Below, piece after piece: positions 17,435-24,551 of a DNA stretch of 64,000 nucleotides (positions are counted from its first letter, which is position 1; each line of letters opens with the position of its first letter). The stretch is from Sphingopyxis sp. (GTDB lineage: Bacteria; Pseudomonadota; Alphaproteobacteria; Sphingomonadales; Sphingomonadaceae). A model generated the notes under the pieces. It was not told the DNA's origin, searched no databases, and was given only the letters and a program-made list of their open reading frames with translations. The stretch is from contig NVXM01000001.1 of assembly GCA_002733865.1 (NCBI GenBank), forward strand, positions 200,206 through 264,205. Direction: 5' to 3'. The translations under genes were made by a program, and so were the position numbers.

Positions 17435-18189
17435 TCGGCACGCTGCTTGATAACGCGCTCGCGCCCGCTCCGGAACCGGGCCGCGTAGCCTTTCTCAAGG
17501 GTCAGCCCTATGCGCATCGCGGCCTCCACGGCAACGGCATACTCGAAAACAGTCCAGCGGCGTTCGAAGCGGCGATCAAATTGGGCCATGGCATCGAATG
17601 CGATGTTCAGGCGGCGGAGGATGGTCGCGCCTTTGTCTTTCATGACTATGACCTGGATCGCCTGACCGAGCGGTCGGGACCCATCGGCAATTTGCGCTCC
17701 GAGGATATCGATCAGATCGCATTGCGGGATGGCCATGGTAAAATTCCGCGCTTGCGCGAGACTCTGGAACAGATTGCGGGAAAAGTGCCGCTGTTAATCG
17801 AACTCAAATCCCGCAACCGGCGCGTGGGGCCGCTGTGCCTGTCGGTGCGCCGGGCGCTGGAAGGCTATGGTGGCAAGGCGGCGATCATGTCCTTCAATCC
17901 GCTGGTGAGCGCCTGGTTTCGCAACAATGCAGACCATATTGTGCGCGGACTGGTGGTAACCGAAGAGCATGGCAAGAACTGGCGCGGCCGGATCGCGCGC
18001 CACCGCAACCTGTGGATCGCGAAGCCGGATTTTCTGGCCTATGATATCCGCGACCTGCCCTCGCGTTTTGCCGCTTCCCAGCGGGCACGGGGCCTGCCAA
18101 TCGTTACCTGGACGGTCCGCTCGGCCGAACAGGAGAAAGCCGCCCTTCGCTATGCGGACGAACCGGTTTATGAGATGCCGCAGAGCTGA
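17431..18189 (+). CDS. Glycerophosphodiester phosphodiesterase
   Basis: 252 residues from the GTG at 17431, which overlaps the RidA stop; the open frame extends further upstream to 17305 but only through the RidA gene. GDPD motifs: AHRGLHG...ENSPAAF, ECDVQ and VFHDYDLDRLT. LIELKSR supplies the further metal-binding Glu/Lys, and VTWTVRS is the late strand. There is no signal peptide, so it should be cytoplasmic. It would hydrolyse glycerophosphodiesters to glycerol-3-phosphate and an alcohol. Confidence 0.92.
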   Translation: MIGTLLDNALAPAPEPGRVAFLKGQPYAHRGLHGNGILENSPAAFEAAIKLGHGIECDVQAAEDGRAFVFHDYDLDRLTERSGPIGNLRSEDIDQIALRDGHGKIPRLRETLEQIAGKVPLLIELKSRNRRVGPLCLSVRRALEGYGGKAAIMSFNPLVSAWFRNNADHIVRGLVVTEEHGKNWRGRIARHRNLWIAKPDFLAYDIRDLPSRFAASQRARGLPIVTWTVRSAEQEKAALRYADEPVYEMPQS

Positions 18190-18203
18190 TAGCATGGAAC
18201 GCG

Positions 18204-19358
18204 ATGTCTGATTCTCCCGCTGCTCCCACCGATATACTGGCCCGTGTTGGCGATGATATCGCCAGCCTGCCGACGGATCAGTGGGATGCCTGTGCCGGTG
18301 AAGCCAATCCATTCGTATCCCACGGCTTTCTTTCAGCAATGGAGGAATCCGGCAGCGTTGGTCCGGGCACCGGCTGGAAATCCCTGCCGATCATCATTGA
18401 AGACAAGGCCGGGTCCATTGCCGCATGCCTGCCCAGCTATCTGAAGTCCCACAGCCAGGGCGAATATATTTTCGACCAGCAATGGGCTCATGCATTCGAA
18501 AATGCCGGCGGCCAATATTATCCGAAAATTCAGATCGCGGCGCCCTTTTCGCCGGTACCCGGCCCGCGTCTGCTAATGCGAGACGAGGCGCTGGCCGTGC
18601 CACTGTTACGAGCGGCTGAGCAACTGGCGGAGAATAACGGAATCTCGTCGGTCCATGCGACATTCGTCAGCGAAGACCAGCTTTCCCATTTTCGCGAGGC
18701 CGGGTGGATGATCCGCACCGACAGCCAGTTCCATTGGCAGAACGACGGCTATCAGGATTTTGACGGCTTTCTGGGCGCATTGTCGTCCCGTAAACGCAAG
18801 GCGATCCGCCGGGAACGGAGCAAAGCCCAGGAAGCTGTTGATATTGTCCATTTGACCGGCGATGAAATTCAACCGCAGCACTGGGACTATTTCTGGGAAT
18901 TTTATCAGGACACCGGAATGCGCAAATGGGGGCAGCCCTATCTGACGCGCCGCGCATTTGATCTGTTGCAACAGAAAATGGCCGACAAGCTGCTGCTGAT
19001 CCTGGCCTTGCAGGACGGTATCCCCATCGCCGGCGCGCTGAATGTGATTGGCGCAGACACGCTTTTCGGTCGCTATTGGGGATGTACCCGCAATATCCCG
19101 TTTCTCCATTTCGAGATTTGCTATTATCAGGCGATTGACGCAGCCATAGCGCGCGGGCTGAAAACCGTCGAGGCGGGTGCGCAAGGGAGCCACAAGCTGG
19201 CGCGTGGCTATCAGCCGGTGCCGACCTGGTCAGCGCATTATATTGTCGATCCGGGATTTCGGTCGGCCATTGCCGACTATCTCGAACGTGAACAACGTGC
19301 AGTCGCTGCCGACATTGAATTTCTGGCCGAGATGGGCCCGTTTAAAAAGTCAAACTAG
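18204..19358 (+). CDS. FemAB-like GNAT family protein (DUF482/peptidogalycan type)
   Basis: 384 residues, soluble. The double GNAT fold of the FemAB_like (PF04339) family is suggested by NPFVSHGFLSAMEESGS near the N-terminus, SSRKRKAIRRERSKA about residue 194-208, and FGRYWGCTRN..FLHFEICYYQ with AGAQGSHKLARGYQP. These are the family's characteristic blocks. The molecular role is not established; amino-acid or acyl transfer from a tRNA or CoA donor is assumed. It lies 14 bp after the GDPD gene. Confidence 0.85.
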   Translation: MSDSPAAPTDILARVGDDIASLPTDQWDACAGEANPFVSHGFLSAMEESGSVGPGTGWKSLPIIIEDKAGSIAACLPSYLKSHSQGEYIFDQQWAHAFENAGGQYYPKIQIAAPFSPVPGPRLLMRDEALAVPLLRAAEQLAENNGISSVHATFVSEDQLSHFREAGWMIRTDSQFHWQNDGYQDFDGFLGALSSRKRKAIRRERSKAQEAVDIVHLTGDEIQPQHWDYFWEFYQDTGMRKWGQPYLTRRAFDLLQQKMADKLLLILALQDGIPIAGALNVIGADTLFGRYWGCTRNIPFLHFEICYYQAIDAAIARGLKTVEAGAQGSHKLARGYQPVPTWSAHYIVDPGFRSAIADYLEREQRAVAADIEFLAEMGPFKKSN

Positions 19359-19360
19359 TC

Positions 19361-19657
19361 CTAGGCCGCGCGGCGCGTATTGTCCTGCAGCCAGTTACGC
19401 GCTTCCCGCTGCGCCTCGGCGATTTCGCGCGCCGTCATGTCCAGCGAGATTTCTGCACGGCAGATCTTGCTTTGCTCGTGGCCGGACAAGGCCGCCAGAT
19501 TATACCATTTATGCGCTTCGATCAGATCCACATCAACACCATCAGATCCGGTCGAGTAGATCACACCCAGATCATAATATGCATTGCTGCTGCCCCGAGA
19601 CGCCTCTGCGAGGCGGCTTTCGATCAGAAAGGCGGCGCTTTTCATGCTGTTGCCCAT
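19361..19657 (-). CDS. Small SEL1/TPR-like repeat protein
   Basis: 98 residues from the ATG at 19657, which follows a GGGA Shine-Dalgarno; the frame continues upstream to 19711 without one. A single SEL1-type helix pair is visible (NAYYDLGVIYSTGSDGVDVDLIEAHKWYNLAALSGHE). No signal peptide. Possible scaffolding role. Two TTAACCAT motifs lie upstream at 19729 and 19810. Confidence 0.78.
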   Translation of the reverse strand: MGNSMKSAAFLIESRLAEASRGSSNAYYDLGVIYSTGSDGVDVDLIEAHKWYNLAALSGHEQSKICRAEISLDMTAREIAEAQREARNWLQDNTRRAA

Positions 19658-19728
19658 ATTTTCAGTCCCTGTTTTCTGTCGTCGCAAATGCAGCGACAGG
19701 GAGACTTTCAACGCAATATGCTAAAGAA

Positions 19729-19736
19729 ATGGTTAA
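19729..19736 (-). promoter_or_regulatory. Possible CtrA-binding site
   Basis: On the minus strand the sequence is TTAACCATTTCTTTA, which is TTAA-N7-TTTA, one base from the full CtrA consensus TTAA-N7-TTAA. It lies 72 bp upstream of the SEL1-like start. Confidence 0.4.
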
Positions 19737-19809
19737 CAGGATTTTCAGAAATTCGGCGGCAGCGGTCCAAAACCTCTGAAAATCAGGCGTTTTTTTGAAT
19801 TTCTGCAGA

Positions 19810-19817
19810 TTAACCAT
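19810..19817 (+). promoter_or_regulatory. Possible CtrA half-site
   Basis: TTAACCAT on the plus strand, 15 bp beyond the panC stop and in the same gap as the site at 19729. Confidence 0.25.
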
Positions 19818-19831
19818 GCTGCACCAGGACC

Positions 19832-20671
19832 CTATTCAACCGGGATATTGTCAATCAAACGAGTGCGTCCAATGCGCGCAGCCGCCAACAGACGGGCAGG
19901 TTTGGCAAGAACATCGAGGAGGGCCAAAGTATCGGCGTCGCGCAGCTCCAGATAGTCGATCTTGTGAAATCCGGATGCCAATATTCGGGACTTCGCGTCG
20001 GCCAGAATTGCGGCGACCTCGCCGCCAGCCGCAATCGCGCTAGCCGCTTCCCGCATTGCTGCCGGAAGCGCCACGGCACTCTCTCTTTCCGCTTCGCTCA
20101 GATAAGCGTTGCGCGACGACAGGGCGAGCCCGTCGGGATCGCGCACGGTCGCGACACCGATAATATCATGGATGAAATCGAGGTCGCGGGCCATTCGCCG
20201 GATGACCGCCAGCTGCTGATAGTCTTTTTCGCCAAAAAAAGCCGCATCGGGACGGGTCTGATTGAACAGTTTCGCCACCACCGTTGCGACCCCGTCAAAA
20301 TGACCGGGCCGGGCAGCACCGCAGAGGCCGTCGCTGACCCCGCTAACACTGATGCTGGTGGCGTAGCCGGATGGATACATCTGATCCGCCGTGGGAGCCC
20401 AGAGCAATTCCACTCCTGCGGCATCCAGCAGCGCGGCGTCGGCGGCTTCCTGGCGCGGATAGGCATCCAGATCCTCGCCTTCGCCAAACTGGGTCGGATT
20501 GACAAAGATCGACACAACCACCGCATCGCAATGCTCTCTCGCTACTTCCACCAGCCGCATATGGCCCGCGTGCAGCGCACCCATCGTGGGAACCAGCCCG
20601 ATTTTCAGACCCGGCTTGCGAAGCTCCGCCAGGGCATCTTGCAGCGGAGCAAGCTGTCGAACAATTTGCAT
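19832..20671 (-). CDS. panC: Pantothenate synthetase
   Basis: 279 residues. Condenses pantoate and beta-alanine with ATP, the last step to pantothenate. The HIGH-like nucleotide motif is GALHAGHMRLV. FVNPTQFGEGEDL..YPR, the GEKDYQQLAVIRRM loop and the KMSKS-like LSSRNAYLS are all canonical. Cytoplasmic. It is divergent from mipZ. coaE at 58 kb works later in the same CoA pathway. Confidence 0.96.
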   Translation of the reverse strand: MQIVRQLAPLQDALAELRKPGLKIGLVPTMGALHAGHMRLVEVAREHCDAVVVSIFVNPTQFGEGEDLDAYPRQEAADAALLDAAGVELLWAPTADQMYPSGYATSISVSGVSDGLCGAARPGHFDGVATVVAKLFNQTRPDAAFFGEKDYQQLAVIRRMARDLDFIHDIIGVATVRDPDGLALSSRNAYLSEAERESAVALPAAMREAASAIAAGGEVAAILADAKSRILASGFHKIDYLELRDADTLALLDVLAKPARLLAAARIGRTRLIDNIPVE

Positions 20672-20772
20672 GCGTCATTCTTTGCGTTTAGATTTTGCTG
20701 TCGAACTCATCTAAGCTATGGGACGGACGATTGCCCTTCGCAAGGGCCAAGAACAGGGATTTTGATCAAAAC

Positions 20773-21597
20773 GTGACCAGTAGTGCGTATCATATTGTCT
20801 TCGCTAATGAGAAAGGCGGCACCGGCAAGTCGACCACCGCCGTCCATGTTGCGGTTGCTCTGGCCTATCAAGGCCACAGGGTTGCGGTCATCGACCTCGA
20901 TCCGCGGCAGCGCACATCCTATCGTTATCTGGAAAATCGGGACGCCACGATGAAGCGCCTCAGCGTCGATATTCCGCAGCCTCAATATGAAGTGTTTGAC
21001 GGCGACGATATAGGCAAGCTTGAGAAACTGATGGAACGGACAAGCCAGAGTGTCGATTATCTGCTATTCGACACGCCGGGCCGCGATGACGAATATGCGC
21101 GCTATGTGGCGACCCGAGCGAACAGTCTTGTCACCCCGATCAATGACAGCTTTGTTGATTTCGATCTGATCGGACAGGTGCATCCGGAAACCTACAAGGT
21201 CAGCAAGCTGAGTTTTTACGCGGAGTTGATCTGGGATGCGCGCAAGACGCGGGCCAAGGCAGATGGTGCGACCATCGACTGGGTGGTGCTGAGAAACCGG
21301 ACGCAATATGTCGAAGCCCATAATATGAAGCGGATCGTCGCTGCACTCGGAGAATTGTCCCAGCGCGTTGGCTTCCGGATCATTCCCGGCTTGAGCGAGC
21401 GCGTCATTTACCGCGAACTTTTTCCGTCAGGCCTGACCATGCTGGACAAGCAATATCTTGGTCGGCTGGCGACGAGTCATCTCGCCGCGCGGCAGGAATT
21501 GCGGGAATTGATCAAGCATCTGGCGCTGCCGCAGGCCAGAAAATCCTTGATCGATGACAGCGAACCCGCCGCCACTTCACCGAAACTGGTGGCCTGA
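20773..21597 (+). CDS. mipZ: Division-plane positioning ATPase MipZ (ParA family)
   Basis: 274 residues from the GTG at 20773, which gives the known MipZ length; the open frame goes back to 20695. The deviant Walker A is ANEKGGTGKST (residues 11-21). VIDLDPRQRTS and LLFDTPGRDD are Walker A' and B. The Asp/Arg-rich tail VLRNRTQYVEAHN with SERVIYRELFPSGLT is diagnostic of MipZ rather than ParA or MinD. MipZ forms a gradient from ParB-bound poles and blocks FtsZ polymerisation there. It is followed 3 bp later by a J-domain gene. Confidence 0.92.
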   Translation: MTSSAYHIVFANEKGGTGKSTTAVHVAVALAYQGHRVAVIDLDPRQRTSYRYLENRDATMKRLSVDIPQPQYEVFDGDDIGKLEKLMERTSQSVDYLLFDTPGRDDEYARYVATRANSLVTPINDSFVDFDLIGQVHPETYKVSKLSFYAELIWDARKTRAKADGATIDWVVLRNRTQYVEAHNMKRIVAALGELSQRVGFRIIPGLSERVIYRELFPSGLTMLDKQYLGRLATSHLAARQELRELIKHLALPQARKSLIDDSEPAATSPKLVA

Positions 21598-21600
21598 TCA

Positions 21601-22035
21601 ATGCTGCCATTGCTGATCTTCGGCGGCGCAATTTTCTTGTGGTTGATATTGTCGGGCAAGGCAAAAACCATGACTTCCAATCAATGGCTGGCGCTTGTGG
21701 TTGCTCTGGTGGGTGCGAATTTTCTGCGGAGCGGCGGCTGGATCATGGGGGGAGCAATGCTGGCAGGGGCCGCCTTTCTGAGCGGATGGCGGATATTGAT
21801 CCCGGCCCGCGATACAGAGGAACCGAAACGCAAGCCACGCAATTTTGAACTGGATCGCGCACGTTCCCTGCTGGGAGTGAGTGACGACGCGGGATTTGCC
21901 GAGATCAACGCGGCCTGGAAACAGCGGTTGGCGGAACATCATCCCGACAATGGCGGAGACGAGCAGCTGGCCAAGATGATCAACCGGGCGCGGGATATTT
22001 TGGTGGAAGAATTGGAAGCATCTAACAGGCGGTAA
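21601..22035 (+). CDS. Membrane-anchored J-domain protein
   Basis: 144 residues. Two or three hydrophobic segments occupy about residues 1-67 (LLIFGGAIFLWLIL, LALVVALVGANFL, MLAGAAFLSGW). A C-terminal J domain (about 82-140) has the HPD signature in LAEHHPDNGG, preceded by AINAAW-like helix II. The J domain would stimulate DnaK at the membrane face. The arrangement resembles TIM14-type co-chaperones. It is 3 bp downstream of mipZ, so co-expression with a division regulator is very likely. Confidence 0.85.
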   Translation: MLPLLIFGGAIFLWLILSGKAKTMTSNQWLALVVALVGANFLRSGGWIMGGAMLAGAAFLSGWRILIPARDTEEPKRKPRNFELDRARSLLGVSDDAGFAEINAAWKQRLAEHHPDNGGDEQLAKMINRARDILVEELEASNRR

Positions 22036-22124
22036 CCGAGCTTTCGCATTTTGACGGTAGGGCTGGATTTTCACATATCCGCCGCTTACAAAGATCAGTA
22101 AATCCAATATGCTAGGGCTCTGAC

Positions 22125-23534
22125 ATGAACGCACCCACCTCCCACAATTTTCACCCAACGTCGCTGCGCGAATATGACATTCGCGGGATCATTGATGAGA
22201 CACTGGGCGAGGACGACGCCTATGCCATCGGACGTGGCTTCGGAACGCTGATAGCGCGCGACGGCGGGACAGCCGTCGCTACCGGGCGGGACGGACGCAC
22301 CAGCTCACCGGTATTAGAGGCAGCGCTGATCCGCGGCCTGAACGATGCCGGTATCAACGCCATTTCGGTCGGGATGGGTCCCACTCCCATGCTTTATTAT
22401 GCAGAAGCCGTGCTGGATCAGGTTCAGGGCGGCATCATGATCACCGGTAGCCATAACCCTGCCAATTATAACGGCTTCAAGATGGTGTTTCAGGGACGCC
22501 CGTTTTTTGGTGCAGACATCATGAAGCTCGGCACGATGGCATCGGAGAGTGACTGGGACGCGGGCAGCGGCACGCTGGAACGGGTTGAGATCGAAGATCA
22601 ATATGTCGAGCGCCTGCTGAAGAATTTTACCGGTGGTGCTTTCAAGGTCGCGTGGGATTGCGGCAACGGCGCGGCCGGACCGGTGATCGAGAAATTGACC
22701 AAGCTGCTTACCGAACGTGGTGCCGGCCAGCATCATCTTCTCTATACCGATGTCGATGGCATGTTCCCCAACCATCATCCCGATCCGACCGAAGAAAAGA
22801 ATCTGGTCGACCTGCAGGCGCTGGTGGCGGAAAAAAATCTCGATTTCGGAGTCGCGTTTGATGGCGATGGCGACCGTATCGGCGCGATTGATGGCGAAGG
22901 CCGGGTGATCTGGGGTGACCAGTTGCTGCAAATCTATGCCGAGGATGTGCTGAAGAGCGAGCCTGGGGCAACCATCATTGCCGACGTCAAGGCATCGCAG
23001 GCGCTATACGACCGGGTCGCTGCGCTGGGCGGTGAACCGTTGATGTGGAAGACTGGCCACAGCCTGATCAAGTCGAAGATGAAGGAAACCGGATCACCGC
23101 TGGCTGGCGAAATGAGCGGCCACGTCTTTTTCAAGCATGATTATTACGGCTTTGACGATGCTCCTTATGCCGCGATCCGTCTGATTCAGGCAGCGACCAA
23201 TATCGGCAAGAGCGTGACTCAGCTGCGGAGCGATATGGTCGAGATGATCAACACGCCGGAAATGCGCTTTCAGGTTGATGAGAGCCGGAAGTTCCCGGTC
23301 ATTGACGAAGTCCTCGAGCGGCTGTCGGCGAGCGGGGCTGAAGTCAATGACACGGACGGCGCGCGGGTCAATACCGAAGACGGCTGGTGGCTGTTGCGCG
23401 CCAGCAATACCCAGGATGTCCTGGTCGCCCGTGCCGAAGCCAAATCACAGGAGGGGCTCGACCGGTTGATGGCGCAGATTGACGAGCAACTGGCGCTTTC
23501 CGGCCTCGAGCGGGGGGAACAGGCGGGGCATTAG
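22125..23534 (+). CDS. pgmG: Phosphoglucomutase/phosphomannomutase PgmG
   Basis: 469 residues, all four alpha-D-phosphohexomutase domains. The phosphoserine loop is TGSHNP with S109, the metal loop DGDGDR at 246-251, the sugar-binding GEMSGH after residue 320 and the C-terminal phosphate loop RASNTQD. It interconverts glucose/mannose 6- and 1-phosphates, feeding LPS and exopolysaccharide (sphingan) precursors. It ends convergently, 16 bp from the small peptide gene at 23551. Confidence 0.95.
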   Translation: MNAPTSHNFHPTSLREYDIRGIIDETLGEDDAYAIGRGFGTLIARDGGTAVATGRDGRTSSPVLEAALIRGLNDAGINAISVGMGPTPMLYYAEAVLDQVQGGIMITGSHNPANYNGFKMVFQGRPFFGADIMKLGTMASESDWDAGSGTLERVEIEDQYVERLLKNFTGGAFKVAWDCGNGAAGPVIEKLTKLLTERGAGQHHLLYTDVDGMFPNHHPDPTEEKNLVDLQALVAEKNLDFGVAFDGDGDRIGAIDGEGRVIWGDQLLQIYAEDVLKSEPGATIIADVKASQALYDRVAALGGEPLMWKTGHSLIKSKMKETGSPLAGEMSGHVFFKHDYYGFDDAPYAAIRLIQAATNIGKSVTQLRSDMVEMINTPEMRFQVDESRKFPVIDEVLERLSASGAEVNDTDGARVNTEDGWWLLRASNTQDVLVARAEAKSQEGLDRLMAQIDEQLALSGLERGEQAGH

Positions 23535-23550
23535 CGCCAGCCGACCGGTA

Positions 23551-23673
23551 TCAGATGAAGTTGGCGGCGGCCCCGCCGGTTGCCGGACCGACTGCGGAGA
23601 GCACGAAAATTGCGGAGCAGAGGATGGCGGCAAAGCCGGCGGCGATTTCCTCGCGGAGCGTGAAACGGGGCAT
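23551..23673 (-). CDS. 40-residue single-span membrane peptide, copy A
   Basis: 40 codons, ATG at 23673 preceded by AAAGGA at good spacing. The N-terminus is charged (MPRFTLREEIAAG), followed by a hydrophobic helix of about 20 residues (FAAILCSAIFVLSAVGPA) and a short Ala/Gly tail. Aligned without gaps to copy B it has 14 identical positions of 40, concentrated in the helix (AA-FAA....A..V...VGPA). It could stay as a membrane peptide or be a signal-peptide-like exported peptide. It lies 24 bp downstream of copy B and shares its promoter. Too short for most gene callers. I do not recognise a named family. Confidence 0.75.
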   Translation of the reverse strand: MPRFTLREEIAAGFAAILCSAIFVLSAVGPATGGAAANFI

Positions 23674-23697
23674 GATTTTTCCTTTCTGCTGATTTGA

Positions 23698-23820
23698 CTA
23701 GGCGATCAGAGCGGCTGAGTTTTGAACCGCGGGGCCAACACTTGCGGCAACCAGAACGGCAGCGGAGAAAAGAGCGGCGAAAGCGGCGGCGACATGGTTT
23801 TGAATATTTGCATTGTTCAT
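23698..23820 (-). CDS. 40-residue single-span membrane peptide, copy B
   Basis: 40 codons, ATG at 23820 with a CAGGGAA Shine-Dalgarno. A polar N-terminus (MNNANIQNHV), a hydrophobic helix (AAAFAALFSAAVLVAASVGPA) and a short polar tail (VQNSAALIA). Same length and same VGPA break as copy A, so the pair is a tandem duplication. It is first behind the sigma-54-type promoter at 23883-23900, with a leader of about 53 nt. Function unknown; candidates are a stress-induced membrane peptide or an exported peptide. Confidence 0.78.
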   Translation of the reverse strand: MNNANIQNHVAAAFAALFSAAVLVAASVGPAVQNSAALIA

Positions 23821-23882
23821 TTTGAAATTCCCTGTTGTTTAAATAGTCCTTCGCAGTTCCTGTAGCGAAGATAACAACAGCA

Positions 23883-23900
23883 TTGCATGGCCCGTGCCAA
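23883..23900 (-). promoter_or_regulatory. Sigma-54 (-24/-12) promoter of the small-peptide pair
   Basis: Minus strand TTGGCACGGGCCATGCAA. Against the consensus YTGGCACGrNNNTTGCW only the first T of the -12 element differs (A). The GG and GC dinucleotides are 12 bases apart exactly as required. The expected start of transcription is near 23873, 53 nt before the ATG of copy B. Confidence 0.78.
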
Positions 23901-23918
23901 CTGCGCGAAGTTCAATAT

Positions 23919-23931
23919 TTTCAATGGCTTG
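23919..23931 (+). promoter_or_regulatory. Possible IHF site between activator site and sigma-54 promoter
   Basis: TTTCAATGGCTTG matches WATCAANNNNTTR with one mismatch, in an AT-rich stretch centred near -52 relative to the inferred start. This is where IHF bends DNA in classical sigma-54 promoters. Confidence 0.45.
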
Positions 23932-23966
23932 CATTAAATGGCGTCCCGGAGCGCATTTCCCGATTC

Positions 23967-24001
23967 CTGACTGATGGGACATTTTCCCAATATTTAGTCA
24001 G
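23967..24001. promoter_or_regulatory. Nested dyad, candidate enhancer-binding-protein site
   Basis: CTGACT (23967-23972) and AGTCAG (23996-24001) flank TGGGA (23975-23979) and TCCCA (23985-23989). The centre is about 109 bp upstream of the inferred transcription start, the usual distance for a sigma-54 activator site. Confidence 0.5.
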
Positions 24002-24130
24002 CAGGTAAACCTAGCGAGACCTGCCCCCTCGCCACGGCAGTCCGGTTGCCGCTGCACCGGCATCTTATCGAAATGCAGTATGGCCAGGTCTCTGTCGTTC
24101 GTTCAAAGCGGCACGATAAGGGATGATGAA

Positions 24131-24538
24131 TTGCTGCTTATGGATCCGTATATTTACGTCACCTTTGTCAGCGCCCTCGCCTTGCTAGCCTATTATTTTA
24201 CCCTGCTGATGGCAGGGCTGGCGCGCGGCCGCTTCAAGATAGCGGTGCCGTCGCACAGCGGTCCTCCCGAATATGAGCGCTATGTCAGGGCGCACCAGAA
24301 CACGCTGGAACATCTCGTGCTGTTTCTGCCCGGCCTGTGGCTGTTCGCTTATGTGGTCAGCCCCTATTGGGCGGCGGGCATAGGTCTGACCTGGCCGTTC
24401 ATGCGGGTCGGCTATGCGCTGGGCTATCACCGGGCGCCCGAGAAACGGCTGCGCTGGCTGTATATCAGCATGCCACCCATCTATATTTTCGTTCTGGGCT
24501 CGCTGATCGGCAGCATCGTCATTTGGATCAAGGCATGA
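24131..24538 (+). CDS. MAPEG family membrane protein
   Basis: 135 residues from a TTG at 24131 that has AAGGGA seven bases upstream; ATG at 24140 is the alternative. Four hydrophobic segments (YVTFVSALALLAYYF, LEHLVLFLPGLWLFAYVV, YWAAGIGLTWPFMRV, YIFVLGSLIGSIVIW) and the RAHQNTLEHL motif, in which the family's ExxN/H pattern sits, identify the MAPEG fold. Members are glutathione-linked membrane enzymes; the bacterial substrate is unknown. It is 13 bp upstream of the amidohydrolase. Confidence 0.85.
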   Translation: MLLMDPYIYVTFVSALALLAYYFTLLMAGLARGRFKIAVPSHSGPPEYERYVRAHQNTLEHLVLFLPGLWLFAYVVSPYWAAGIGLTWPFMRVGYALGYHRAPEKRLRWLYISMPPIYIFVLGSLIGSIVIWIKA

Positions 24539-24551
24539 GAGGTGCGATAGC

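Larger units (their letters stand above)
23535..24130. other. Gap between pgmG and the MAPEG gene
   Basis: Holds the two 40-codon genes, the sigma-54 promoter, the IHF-like site and the dyad listed separately. Between 24002 and 24130 I see only the presumed MAPEG promoter and leader. Confidence 0.6.
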
